From: Streptomyces sp. NBC_01244
GTDB taxonomy: Bacteria > Actinomycetota > Actinomycetes > Streptomycetales > Streptomycetaceae
Length of the DNA: 64,000 nucleotides
Direction of reading: 5' to 3'
Assembly: GCF_035987325.1 (NCBI RefSeq)
Contig: NZ_CP108488.1
Location: 6,882,001 to 6,946,000, forward strand
The notes under the pieces are model-generated. The model did no database searches. It was not told the origin of the DNA and saw only the letters and a program-made list of their open reading frames with translations. Of this stretch, positions 8,732-17,656 are shown in pieces. Position 1 is the stretch's first letter, and the number at the start of each line of letters is the position of its first letter. A program made the translations under genes and the position numbers.

Positions 8732-11700
8732 ATGCCCGACCCCCTCCACCCCTCGGCCCCCCTCCCACCCCCCACCCCCGCGCACACCGACCCGCTCCAC
8801 TCGACGACCCCCGTGGCCTCCACCTTCCCGCCTCCCGCCCTCACGCCTCCCACCCCCGCGCACACCGACCTGCTCCACCCGCCGACTCCCGTGGCCTCCA
8901 CCCTCCCTCCGTCCGCCTCGGCGCACCCACCGGCCAACCTCGTACAACCACCGCAGCCTCAGCCCCCGGCCACCCCACCGCCGCCGCTGCCCACCGCTCC
9001 GCTACGGTCCCCGCAGCCTCCGGCCGAGTCCCCGCAGCCTCCGGCCGAGTCCCCGCAGCCTCCGGCTGAGTTCGCGCCGCCTACCGGTGCGCTGCCGTCG
9101 CCGGGCTCCAGGCCCGCCCCCGTCCCGCTCCCCGCCCCCGTCCCGGTCCCCGCCCCCGTCCCGGTCCCCGCCGTGCCGCTGTCGACTGACCGGCTGGGCC
9201 CGCCGCTTCCGCAGGTCGCTCCTGCGCCACCCCCGCCGGCGCAAGCCGTTCCACACCGGCCGCCACTCGCTCCGGCTGCGTCCGCCCTTCAGTCACCGGT
9301 GCCCGCTGACCCACAGCCGTCGGCGGATTCCTCGCCTGCCCCCGCCCTGCCGGTGCCGGTTCCGCTGTCTGCCGATGGGCTGGCTTCGCCGCTTCCGTGG
9401 TCTGCCCCTGTGCCGCCCGCGCCGGTGGCGGTCGATCCGGGAAGGCCCCTCCTTGCTGCGGCTGAGGCTGCGCCGCCGATTCCTCCGGCTGGTTCCGTGG
9501 TGCCTTCCCCGGCGCCCGTCGCTCAGCCACGGTCTCCCCTTGCCGCGGCTGGGCGGCAGCCCGGGTCGATGTCCGCCGCTCCGCCAGTGAGGTCGGCGCC
9601 GGCCGTGGGTACGCCACCCTGCGCCGGGGGCGGTGCGGTCCCGTCTCCGGACGCCCCGAGCTCTCCCTCTGCTAGCGGGTACGGGTACACGCCCTCCATG
9701 CCTGCCCCCGTCGGCTCCTCACCGCTGCCGACTCCGGAGGAGACCGGGCCCCGCTCAACGGCGTCAGTCCCTCCCCCCGGTGTCCCGGCCACCGTCGGGG
9801 CACCGCCGACGGCCGCCCCGGCTTCGGCTGCTGCGGCCGGGCACTGGCCCTCGCTCCGTCCGCCCGTCTCCGTAGCCCTCCCGCAGCCGCCGGCCCCCGC
9901 ACCCGGGACCCGGCCCGGCGCCGAGAGCCCGCCGGCACCGTCTCCCGCCGCCCCGGCCGGACCTACTCCGCAGCCGATCCCGACCTTCGACGCCGCGCCA
10001 ACGCTGCCGTCGACCCCGGCCCCCGGCGCCGCGCCGACGCCACCGCAGGACGACCGCCCCTCTCCGCCCCTGGCGGCCTCCAACGGGCACCCGCCGACCC
10101 GACTTGGGAAGCCCTTCGGTACCGAGCCCCCGGCTCCCGCTCCGAGCCCGACCCCGGCCGTCGCACCCGGGGACCCGGACGGGCCGGTTGCAGTGAGCGC
10201 CACCTCGGCCGCGACGCCTCCGCCCGCGCGACCCATCCCCCCCGTCTCCCCGGACGGCAGGCCGAGCCCGTCACCTTCCGGTGCTACGGCCCGACCTGAG
10301 CCGCCCGGTCCGGCTCCGGTCACCGAGCCTCCGCCCGCCGCCACCGGGTGGCAGCCGCCACCCGCTCCAGCGGAACGTTCCCCCCAACCCCCCTTCGTGC
10401 CGACCGAGCCCAGCTCACCTTCCCCCGCCCCCACCGCATGGCCGCCTCTGCTCGCTCCCGCGGACAGTGCCCCCCGCCCTACCCCCACTCCGGCTGTGTC
10501 AGCCGCCCCTTCCCCCGCTCCCACCGCGTGGCCGCCGCTGGCCGGTGCCGTGGCGTGGTCCGGGGTACGGGCTACGGGCGAGGCCTCCGGCAGTGAACCT
10601 TCGCCCGTTGCTTCGCGACCGGCTTCCGGGGCTGCGGCCGACTCTGGCCCGGCAAGCCGGGCAGAGGGTCCGAGGGCGGAGGGTTCCGCGGAGGCTCGGG
10701 GAGCCTCGCCCGGCCGCGGCCCGTCGGGCGGCTCGGCGTCGCCCGGCCCGGGGCGTTCGGGGGAGCCGGCCTCGGGGGGACAGGGCAAGGCCGTGCCGAA
10801 GGGACCGTCCGCGGCGGCCCCTTCGGCCAGCGGTCGCACCAGCCCGCCCAGCGCCGCCCAGGACGCGGTGGCCCCGCGACTTGGTCCAGCCGAACCGAGC
10901 GAGCGGGCCGCGGCGTCCGCGTCGCCGGCGGAGGGGGTCACCGGTCCTGCCGGTGCGTTCCCGGGCATGCCGGCCGCGGGGATGCCCTGGCCGGCGGCCG
11001 AGCCGCAGGCACCCGCCGCGGTGCCGCGGCAGAAGGACGGCAACGTCCGTCCCCGCGCGGGAGCGGCGGACCCGTTGGACCACCCCGACCCCAGAGTCGC
11101 CGCCGAGGCCGCCTCGGTGGAGAACCTGCTGCGCTGCTGGGTCCGCGAGACCGCACTCGAACAGCCCGCCGGCCCCGTCCTGCGCATCCCCCTCCCCGCA
11201 TCCGGCGCCGCCCTGCTCGTCGCCGTCCGCTACTGGTCCACGGCCGGCTGGCACCGCTTCGGTCCGGCCCGGATCGAAGGCGTCCCGGCCGACGCCCCGG
11301 CCGTGGACGCGGTCACCCTCGCGGCGCTGATCTCCCGCGAAGGAGGCGGCCCCGGAACCGGTGCCCACAGCGAGGGTGCCCACAGTGACGGCGCCCGCAG
11401 CCACGGCGACCCCGGCGGCGCCGACCTCGTCGGGCGGGTCGCCGACTCGGTGCGCCGGACCGCCGAATTCATCACCGACCGCCGTCAACGCCCGGCCGCA
11501 CCCGCCCCCATCGGCGCGGACCGGTTCCTCACCGCCGAACAGTCCCTCCTCCTCGGCCACCCGCTGCACCCGACCCCGAAGAGCCGCGAAGGGCTCTCCG
11601 ACACCGAAGTGCGCCGCTACTCACCCGAACTCCACGGCTCCTTCCCCCTGCACTGGTTGGCGGTCGAACCCGCCGCCCTCGCCACCGACTCCGCCTGGAC

Positions 11701-12847
11701 CGAACGCGGCCGCCCCGTCTCCGCCGCCCGCCTGCTGGGCCGCCTCGCCCCCGGCCTCCCGGTGCCCGACGGCGCCACCCCCCTCCCCCTTCACCCCTGG
11801 CAGGCCCGCGACCTGCTCCAGCGCCCCGCGGTCGCCGCCCTCCGCGACACGGGACTCCTGCACGACCTGGGCCCGTACGGCGCCCCCTGGTATCCGACCT
11901 CCTCCATCCGCACCGTCCAGCAGCCCGGCGCTCCCGCGATGCTCAAGCTCTCCCTGGGCCTGCGCATCACCAACTCCCGGCGCGAGAACCTCCGCAAGGA
12001 ACTCCACCGCGGCATCGAGGTGCACCGACTGCTCCGCACCGGACTCGCCGAGCGGTGGCAGGCCACCCACCCCGGCTTCGACATCGTCCGCGATCCCGCC
12101 TGGGTCGCCGTCGACGCCCCGGACGGCACCCCCGTCCCCGGACTCGACGTCCTGCTGCGTCACAACCCCTTCCGACCGGGCGACGACGCCCTCTGTGTCG
12201 CCGCACTCACCTCACCCCGCCCGTGGCCCGGGCGGACCACCATGAGTTCCCGTCTGGCCGAGACCGTCTCGCGCCTCGCCGCCACCACCGGGCGGACGAC
12301 TTCCGCCGTCGCCGCCGAGTGGTTCCTGCGCTACCTCGAGCACGTGGTCCTGCCGGTCCTCGCCTTCGACGCGCTCGCCGGCATCGCCCTCGAAGCGCAC
12401 CAGCAGAACACGCTGGTCCTCCTTGACCCGGCCGGCTGGCCGGTCGGTGGCCGCTACCGCGACAACCAGGGCTACTACTTCCGCGCCTCCCGCCGCACGG
12501 AACTGGAGCGCCGGCTCCCCGGAATCGGCACCACGAGCGACACCTTCGTCTCGGACGCCGTCACCGACGAACGCTTCGCCTACTACCTCGGCATCAACAA
12601 CGTGCTCGGTCTCATCGGAGCCTTCGGATCCCAGCGGCTCGCCGACGAGCGTGTCCTGCTGGCCGCCTTCCGCCGTTTCCTCGGCAAGGCCAAGGGCCTC
12701 GGCCCGCTCCCCGAGAGGCTGCTCGACTCGCCCACCCTGCGCTGCAAGGCGAATCTGCTCACCCGCCTGGGAGGCCTGGACGAGCTCGTCGGGCCCGTCG
12801 ACACCCAGTCCGTCTACGTCACCATCACCAACCCCCTCCACGATTGA
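8732..12847 (+). CDS. IucA/IucC-family NIS siderophore synthetase with ~778-residue proline-rich N-terminal extension
   Basis: 1371 residues from the ATG at 8732. AAGGA (8722-8726) overlaps the aminotransferase stop, so translation is probably coupled. Residues 1-778 are Pro/Ala/Ser-rich with tandem repeats and no recognised fold. Residues ~779-1371 are a complete NIS synthetase: GHPLHPTPKSREG (~942-954), LHPWQ, PTSSIRTV, KLSLGLRITNSRREN, HQQNT (H1223) and RYRDNQGYYFR. These enzymes adenylate a carboxylate, usually citrate, and condense it with an amine or hydroxylamine in the cytoplasm. Normal family length is ~580-650 residues, so the extension more than doubles it. Third codon positions are visibly less G/C-biased in the extension than in the synthetase part. 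Internal ATGs at 10967 and 10982 lack well-spaced ribosome-binding sites. A fusion or repeat expansion is more likely than misannotation, but protein evidence is lacking. Confidence 0.8.
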   Translation: MPDPLHPSAPLPPPTPAHTDPLHSTTPVASTFPPPALTPPTPAHTDLLHPPTPVASTLPPSASAHPPANLVQPPQPQPPATPPPPLPTAPLRSPQPPAESPQPPAESPQPPAEFAPPTGALPSPGSRPAPVPLPAPVPVPAPVPVPAVPLSTDRLGPPLPQVAPAPPPPAQAVPHRPPLAPAASALQSPVPADPQPSADSSPAPALPVPVPLSADGLASPLPWSAPVPPAPVAVDPGRPLLAAAEAAPPIPPAGSVVPSPAPVAQPRSPLAAAGRQPGSMSAAPPVRSAPAVGTPPCAGGGAVPSPDAPSSPSASGYGYTPSMPAPVGSSPLPTPEETGPRSTASVPPPGVPATVGAPPTAAPASAAAAGHWPSLRPPVSVALPQPPAPAPGTRPGAESPPAPSPAAPAGPTPQPIPTFDAAPTLPSTPAPGAAPTPPQDDRPSPPLAASNGHPPTRLGKPFGTEPPAPAPSPTPAVAPGDPDGPVAVSATSAATPPPARPIPPVSPDGRPSPSPSGATARPEPPGPAPVTEPPPAATGWQPPPAPAERSPQPPFVPTEPSSPSPAPTAWPPLLAPADSAPRPTPTPAVSAAPSPAPTAWPPLAGAVAWSGVRATGEASGSEPSPVASRPASGAAADSGPASRAEGPRAEGSAEARGASPGRGPSGGSASPGPGRSGEPASGGQGKAVPKGPSAAAPSASGRTSPPSAAQDAVAPRLGPAEPSERAAASASPAEGVTGPAGAFPGMPAAGMPWPAAEPQAPAAVPRQKDGNVRPRAGAADPLDHPDPRVAAEAASVENLLRCWVRETALEQPAGPVLRIPLPASGAALLVAVRYWSTAGWHRFGPARIEGVPADAPAVDAVTLAALISREGGGPGTGAHSEGAHSDGARSHGDPGGADLVGRVADSVRRTAEFITDRRQRPAAPAPIGADRFLTAEQSLLLGHPLHPTPKSREGLSDTEVRRYSPELHGSFPLHWLAVEPAALATDSAWTERGRPVSAARLLGRLAPGLPVPDGATPLPLHPWQARDLLQRPAVAALRDTGLLHDLGPYGAPWYPTSSIRTVQQPGAPAMLKLSLGLRITNSRRENLRKELHRGIEVHRLLRTGLAERWQATHPGFDIVRDPAWVAVDAPDGTPVPGLDVLLRHNPFRPGDDALCVAALTSPRPWPGRTTMSSRLAETVSRLAATTGRTTSAVAAEWFLRYLEHVVLPVLAFDALAGIALEAHQQNTLVLLDPAGWPVGGRYRDNQGYYFRASRRTELERRLPGIGTTSDTFVSDAVTDERFAYYLGINNVLGLIGAFGSQRLADERVLLAAFRRFLGKAKGLGPLPERLLDSPTLRCKANLLTRLGGLDELVGPVDTQSVYVTITNPLHD
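8771..8926 (+). repeat. 78-bp direct repeat, two copies
   Basis: Copy 1 is 8771-8848, copy 2 is 8849-8926, diverged by a modest number of substitutions. They encode the 26-residue unit P-T-P-A-H-T-D-x-L-H-x-x-x-P-V-A-S-T and following residues near the start of the proline-rich extension. The offset is exactly 78 bases, so frame is preserved. Confidence 0.85.
9008..9070 (+). repeat. 21-bp tandem repeat, three copies
   Basis: Three adjacent units (9008-9028, 9029-9049, 9050-9070) encode S-P-Q-P-P-A-E. The third copy differs by a single base. A related 18-bp Pro-Ala-Pro-Val array follows at about 9118-9174. These are further signs of slippage-driven growth of the extension. Confidence 0.9.
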
Positions 12848-12880
12848 CGCGTCAGCACAGAAAAGGGAGAAGAGCCACCG

Positions 12881-13582
12881 ATGCCCTCCACCGACTTCCA
12901 CACCGGCGTGCTCCTCACCGATGTGCTCCGCCCCGACGCGCGCCGCCCCGAAGCGCTCCGCACCCCCGCGCCGCGTCTCAGCGCCGAGTCGCTGCCCCAG
13001 CTGGCCGAGGCCGATCTCCTCGACTCCCCGGCTGCCTGGGGCGGCGTCACGACGCGGTCCGGCTTCTTCCGCCTCGAACCCGTACGGCTCGACCGCGACC
13101 TGGATCTGCTCACCGGCTGGATGAACGACCCGCAGGTGGACGCCTATTGGGAACTCTCCGGCCCGGCCGCCGTCACCGCCGCCCACGTATGGGCGCAACG
13201 GGACGGGGGCAGCCGCAGCATCCCGTGCCTCGGCCTCCTCGACGACACGCCGATGAGCTACTGGGAGATCTACCGGGCCGACCTCGACCCGCTCTCCGCG
13301 CACTACCCGGCGCGACCCCACGACACGGGTATCCACCTGCTCATCGGAGACGGCGCGAACCGTGGCCGGGGTCTGGGCACCATGCTCCTGCGCGCCGTCG
13401 CCGACCTGGTGCTCGACAACCGCCCACGCTGCATGCGCGTCATCGCCGAACCGGACATCCGCAACACCCCCTCCGTATCAGCCTTCCTGAAATCCGGCTT
13501 CCGCTGTCCCGCCGAGATCGAACTGCCCGGCAAGCGAGCCGCCCTGATGATCCGGGAGCGGGCGCTGCGCAATCTCCTCTGA
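12881..13582 (+). CDS. GNAT-type siderophore acyltransferase (IucB/RhbD/AlcB-like)
   Basis: 233 residues; GGGAGA lies upstream of the ATG. The C-terminal ~170 residues match siderophore acyltransferases: WMNDPQVDAYWE, SYWEIYRADLDPL, HYPARPHDTGIHLLIGD, the acetyl-CoA loop G-x-x-R-G-R-G-L-G, RVIAEPDIRNTPSV and ELPGKRAALM. Homologues N-acylate the hydroxylated amine before NIS condensation. The N-terminal ~60 residues are a variable leader. The gene lies 33 bases after the IucA-like gene, in the same operon. No lysine or diamine monooxygenase is encoded nearby, so the natural acyl acceptor cannot be deduced from this locus. Confidence 0.85.
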   Translation: MPSTDFHTGVLLTDVLRPDARRPEALRTPAPRLSAESLPQLAEADLLDSPAAWGGVTTRSGFFRLEPVRLDRDLDLLTGWMNDPQVDAYWELSGPAAVTAAHVWAQRDGGSRSIPCLGLLDDTPMSYWEIYRADLDPLSAHYPARPHDTGIHLLIGDGANRGRGLGTMLLRAVADLVLDNRPRCMRVIAEPDIRNTPSVSAFLKSGFRCPAEIELPGKRAALMIRERALRNLL

Positions 13583-13595
13583 TTGCCCCCCGCGC

Positions 13596-13645
13596 TTCCC
13601 GTACATCCGAGCCGTTCCCGCACATCCCTTTACTTCCCGTACATC
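13596..13645 (+). repeat. Three phased 12-bp repeats ahead of the second NIS synthetase
   Basis: TTCCCGTACATC at 13596-13607, TTCCCGCACATC at 13615-13626 and TTCCCGTACATC at 13634-13645, spaced by exactly 19 bases. They fill the 116-base gap between the acyltransferase stop and the next start codon (13699). They are too short for CRISPR repeats; the even phasing suggests protein binding sites or an mRNA element. Confidence 0.75.
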
Positions 13646-13698
13646 TCACCTCGAAAACTCTGCGCCACACAGCAAAGTTCCCGATCCTGAGGAGTCCC

Positions 13699-15567
13699 GT
13701 GCAGAATTTCCCCGCAGCCCCCGACTCCCCAGGCCCCCACTTCCCGGACACCGTGCCCCCGTCGCCCCAGCACCCGTGCACGCCGCCCGAACTGAACTGC
13801 CCGACCTGGGATTTCGCCGCCCGCCGCCTGCTCGCCAAGATGCTCGGCGAGTTTGCGTACGAGGAGATCATCACCCCGGTCCCCGCCCCGGCGGCCTCCG
13901 GAGACGCCTGGACGCTGACCCTCGACGACGGCAGCAGCCTCGGCTTCCGGGCCCGCCGCCGCTCGTACGGCAGCTGGCACGTCACACCCGACACGATCAC
14001 CCTCACCCCGCAGCCCGCCGAACCCGGGTCGCCGTCCGCCTTCGGGGACCCGTACGCCTTCCTCATCCGCGCGCGCACGCTCCTCGGCCTCGACGGCGCC
14101 ACCCTCGGCCACCTCGTCCGCGAGCTCAGCGCCACCCTCGCCGCCGACGCCCGCATCGACCACACCGGGCTCACCGCGGACGTCCTCGCCGACCTCGACT
14201 ACGCGGCCCTCGAAGGCCACCAGACCGGCCACCCCTGGCTCGTCCTCAACAAGGGGCGGATCGGACTCTCCGCCTCCGACACCGCCGCCTGGGCGCCCGA
14301 GGCCCGCACCGCCCAGCGTCTGCCCTGGCTCGCCGCGCACAGCTCCCTCGCGCACTACCGCGGCACCGCCGGCCTGGAGGACCCCGCCCGCCTCTACTCC
14401 GCCGAGCTCGACCCCGTCACCCGCGCCCTCTTCGACCGGACCCTGCGCGACCGCGGTCTCGACCCGCTCGGCTACCTCTACCTCCCCGTCCACCCCTGGC
14501 AGTGGGACGAGGTCGTCCTGCCCCTCTTCGCGCCGGCCCTCGCCGCCGGCACCTTGGTCCCGCTCCCCGCCGACCCCGACCTCCGCCTCCCCCAGCAGTC
14601 GATCCGCACCTTCCTCAACCTCACCCGCCCCGACCGCCACAGCGTCAAACTGCCGCTCTCCGTCTTCAACACGATGGTCTGGCGCGGCCTGCCCTCGGAC
14701 CTGGCCCTCGCGGCGCCCGCCGTCACCGCCTGGATCCACTCCCTGCGCGACGGAGACCCCTTCCTGCGCGAGGAATGCGGGGTGATCCTGCTCGGCGAGG
14801 TCGCCTCCGTCACGGTCCGCCACCCCGTCTACGACGCGCTCCCCGAAGTCCCGTACCAGTACAAGGAGCTCCTCGGCGCGATCTGGCGCGAGCCGCTGAC
14901 CGGACACCTCGCCGCCGGGGAGCGGGCCCGCACCCTCTCCTCGCTGCTGCACACCGATCCCCGCGGCCGGTCCTTCACCGCCGAGCTCGTCGCGCGCTCC
15001 GGCCTGACCCCCACGGTCTGGCTCCAGCGCCTCTTCGCCGCCCTGCTGCCTCCGCTGCTCCGCTTCCTGTACCGCTACGGCACCGTGTTCTCCCCGCACG
15101 GCGAGAACGCCGTCGTGATCTTCGACGAGCACGACGTCCCGGTCCGGCTCGCGATCAAGGACTTCGTGGACGACGTCAACATCAGCGCCGAACCGCTGCC
15201 CGAGCTGGCGTCCATGCCCGACGAGGTCCGTGCGGTCCTGCCCACCGAGCCCGCGGACTTCCTGCCCCAGTTCATCCACTCCGGGCTCTTCGTCGGTGTC
15301 TTCCGCTACCTCTCCGCCCTCTGTGAGGACCGGCTCGGGGTTCCGGAAGACACGTTCTGGTCCCTCGTGCGGGCGGAGATCCTCCGCCACCAGGCCCGCT
15401 TCCCGGAGCTCAAGGAGCGCTACGAGCTCTTCGACCTCCTCGGCGAACGCATCGTGAGGCTCTGCCTCAACAGGAACCGTCTCTACGAGGACGGCTACCG
15501 CGACCGGCCCGACCGCCCCAACGCCGTGCGGTACGGGACGGTGCCGAACCCCCTCCACCGGTCATGA
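13699..15567 (+). CDS. IucC-like NIS siderophore synthetase
   Basis: 622 residues from the GTG at 13699, preceded by GAGGAG; longer in-frame readings upstream overlap the acyltransferase and are rejected. Family landmarks: GHPWLVLNKGRIG (~177-189), the IucC/RhbF/AlcC variant of the nucleotide-binding loop; HPWQWDEVV; QQSIRTFLNL; VKLPLSVFNT; HGENAVV (H467); and KDFVDDVNIS. Length is normal for the family. With the IucA-like enzyme upstream it makes a two-synthetase pathway as in aerobactin or rhizobactin: one enzyme attaches the first amine arm to citrate, the other the second. This assignment of order is inference. Expression may be partly separate because of the repeat-bearing gap before it. 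Confidence 0.9.
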   Translation: MQNFPAAPDSPGPHFPDTVPPSPQHPCTPPELNCPTWDFAARRLLAKMLGEFAYEEIITPVPAPAASGDAWTLTLDDGSSLGFRARRRSYGSWHVTPDTITLTPQPAEPGSPSAFGDPYAFLIRARTLLGLDGATLGHLVRELSATLAADARIDHTGLTADVLADLDYAALEGHQTGHPWLVLNKGRIGLSASDTAAWAPEARTAQRLPWLAAHSSLAHYRGTAGLEDPARLYSAELDPVTRALFDRTLRDRGLDPLGYLYLPVHPWQWDEVVLPLFAPALAAGTLVPLPADPDLRLPQQSIRTFLNLTRPDRHSVKLPLSVFNTMVWRGLPSDLALAAPAVTAWIHSLRDGDPFLREECGVILLGEVASVTVRHPVYDALPEVPYQYKELLGAIWREPLTGHLAAGERARTLSSLLHTDPRGRSFTAELVARSGLTPTVWLQRLFAALLPPLLRFLYRYGTVFSPHGENAVVIFDEHDVPVRLAIKDFVDDVNISAEPLPELASMPDEVRAVLPTEPADFLPQFIHSGLFVGVFRYLSALCEDRLGVPEDTFWSLVRAEILRHQARFPELKERYELFDLLGERIVRLCLNRNRLYEDGYRDRPDRPNAVRYGTVPNPLHRS

Positions 15568-15619
15568 CCGCTCGCCGGTGCGGTCACTGTCGGCGGGGCC
15601 CCGTAGGGTTGGCACTGCT

Positions 15620-17590
15620 ATGACGAAGCCCTCCCTCCCCGACCTGCTGCACGCCGCCGTCTCCGCCGTCGGCGGCACGGAGCGCCCCGGCCAGGTGGCC
15701 ATGGCCGAAGCCGTCGCCGAAGCGATCGACGACAACTCCCACCGCCTCATCCAGGCCGGTACCGGCACCGGTAAGTCCCTGGGCTACCTGGTGCCGGCCC
15801 TCGCGCACGGCGAGCGCGTGGTCGTGGCCACGGCGACGCTGGCCCTCCAGCGCCAGCTCGTCGAGCGCGACCTGCCCCGGACGGTGGAGGCGCTGCATCC
15901 GCAGCTCCGCCGCCGCCCGCAGTTCGCCATGCTCAAGGGCCGCTCCAACTACCTGTGTCTGCACCGTCTGCACGAGGGCGCCCCGCAGGACGAGGAGGAG
16001 GGCCTCTTCGACCAGTTCGAGGCGGCCACCCCGACCAGCAAACTGGGGCAGGACCTGCTGCGGCTGCGCGACTGGGCGGACGAGACCGAGACGGGCGACC
16101 GCGACGACCTCACCCCGGGCGTCTCCGACAAGGCGTGGGCGCAGATCTCCGTCTCCTCCCGGGAATGCCTGGGCGCGACGAAGTGCGCGTACGGCGCGGA
16201 GTGCTTCGCCGAGGCCGCCCGCGAGCGGGCCAAGCTCGCGGACGTGGTCGTCACCAACCACGCCCTCCTCGCCATCGACGCGATCGAGGGCGCCCCGGTG
16301 CTCCCGCAGCACGAGGTGCTGATCGTCGACGAGGCCCACGAGCTGGTGTCCCGGGTGACCGGGGTCGCCACGGGAGAGCTCACCCCCGGCCAGGTCAACC
16401 GTGCCGTGAAGCGTGCGGCCAAGCTGGTCGACGAGAAGACGGCCGACTCCCTGCAGACCGCGTCCGAGACCTTCGAGCGAGTCATGGAGCTGGCCCTCCC
16501 CGGCCGGCTGGAGGAGATCCCCGAGGACCTCGGCTACGCGCTGATGGCCCTGCGGGACGCCTCGCGCACCGTGATCTCGGCGATCGGCAACACGCGCGAC
16601 AAGTCCGTCCACGACGAGGACGCCGTCCGAAAGCAGGCGCTGGCCGCGGTGGAGAGCGTGCACGGGGTGGCGGAGCGGATCGTGGCCGGCTCCGAGTACG
16701 ACGTCGTCTGGTACGAACGCCACGACCGGTTCGGCGCCACCCTCAGGGTCGCTCCGCTCTCGGTGTCCGGCTTGCTGCGCGAGAAGCTGTTCGCGGACCG
16801 CTCCGTGGTCCTGACCTCGGCGACCCTCAAGCTCGGCGGCGACTTCAACGGGGTCGCGGCGTCGATGGGACTGTCCCCGGAGGGCGTCGAGGGCGAGGAC
16901 GTGCCGCAGTGGAAGGGCCTCGACGTCGGCTCGCCCTTCGACTATCCCAAGCAGGGCATCCTCTATGTCGCCAAGCACCTGGCGACCCCCGGCCGCGAGG
17001 GCACCCGCGGCGACATGATGGACGAGCTCGCGGAGCTGATCGAGGCGGCGGGCGGCCGCACCCTCGGACTGTTCTCCTCCATGCGCGGGGCGAAGGCCGC
17101 CGCCGAGGAACTGCGCGGCCGGCTCGAGAACCCGATCCTGCTCCAGGGCGAGGAGACGCTCGGCGAGCTGATCAAGGCCTTCGCCGCCGACCCGAAGACC
17201 TGCCTGTTCGGGACCCTGTCGCTGTGGCAGGGCGTGGACGTGCCGGGGCCCAGCTGTCAGCTGGTGATCATGGACAGGATTCCGTTCCCGCGTCCCGACG
17301 ACCCGCTGATGAGCGCCCGGCAGAAGGCGGTCGAGGAGCGCGGCGGGAACGGCTTCATGTCCGTCGCGGCGACCCACGCGGCCCTGCTCATGGCCCAGGG
17401 TGCGGGCCGTCTCGTACGGGCCACCGGAGACAAGGGCGTCGTAGCGGTCCTGGACCCCCGGCTGGCCACGGCCCGGTACGGGAGCTTCCTGCGGGCCACA
17501 CTGCCGGACTTCTGGTACACGACGGACCGCAATCAGGTCCGTCGCTCGCTCGCCGCGATCGACGCCGCGGCGAAGGCCGACGAGAAGTAG
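15620..17590 (+). CDS. dinG: DinG/XPD-type ATP-dependent DNA helicase with Fe-S cluster motif
   Basis: 656 residues from the ATG at 15620. Superfamily 2 motifs in order: Q-A-G-T-G-T-G-K-S (Walker A, ~46-53), VDEAHEL (DEAH, ~236), LTSATL, FSSMRGAK, SLWQGVDVPG and QGAGRLVR. Between Walker A and DEAH lie four cysteines (NYLCLHR, then RECLGATKCAYGAECF) in the spacing of the XPD/DinG 4Fe-4S domain. DinG unwinds forked, R-loop and G-quadruplex DNA 5'-3'. It sits beside lexA but is transcribed convergently with it; I see no SOS box before its start. The gene order dinG-lexA-nrdR-nrdJ is conserved in Streptomyces. Confidence 0.92.
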   Translation: MTKPSLPDLLHAAVSAVGGTERPGQVAMAEAVAEAIDDNSHRLIQAGTGTGKSLGYLVPALAHGERVVVATATLALQRQLVERDLPRTVEALHPQLRRRPQFAMLKGRSNYLCLHRLHEGAPQDEEEGLFDQFEAATPTSKLGQDLLRLRDWADETETGDRDDLTPGVSDKAWAQISVSSRECLGATKCAYGAECFAEAARERAKLADVVVTNHALLAIDAIEGAPVLPQHEVLIVDEAHELVSRVTGVATGELTPGQVNRAVKRAAKLVDEKTADSLQTASETFERVMELALPGRLEEIPEDLGYALMALRDASRTVISAIGNTRDKSVHDEDAVRKQALAAVESVHGVAERIVAGSEYDVVWYERHDRFGATLRVAPLSVSGLLREKLFADRSVVLTSATLKLGGDFNGVAASMGLSPEGVEGEDVPQWKGLDVGSPFDYPKQGILYVAKHLATPGREGTRGDMMDELAELIEAAGGRTLGLFSSMRGAKAAAEELRGRLENPILLQGEETLGELIKAFAADPKTCLFGTLSLWQGVDVPGPSCQLVIMDRIPFPRPDDPLMSARQKAVEERGGNGFMSVAATHAALLMAQGAGRLVRATGDKGVVAVLDPRLATARYGSFLRATLPDFWYTTDRNQVRRSLAAIDAAAKADEK

Positions 17591-17604
17591 GCCGAGACAC
17601 AAAG

Positions 17605-17639
17605 CAGCTCCGGGACCGGCGCAGGAGGTCCCGGAGCTG
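17605..17639. terminator. Bidirectional terminator between dinG and lexA
   Basis: Perfect 13-bp stem (CAGCTCCGGGACC, 17605-17617, paired with 17627-17639) with a 9-base loop, placed between two convergent stop codons. Confidence 0.85.
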
Positions 17640-17656
17640 GATGGGGGCGCAGGCGA

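Noticed and set aside
9523..11187. Minus-strand Gly/Ala-rich open frame opposite the proline-rich extension
   Set aside because: It is the complement of Pro/Ala codons, has no domain and no ribosome-binding site.
13596..13645. Possible CRISPR array
   Set aside because: Repeats are only 12 bases with 7-base spacers, and no cas genes are present.
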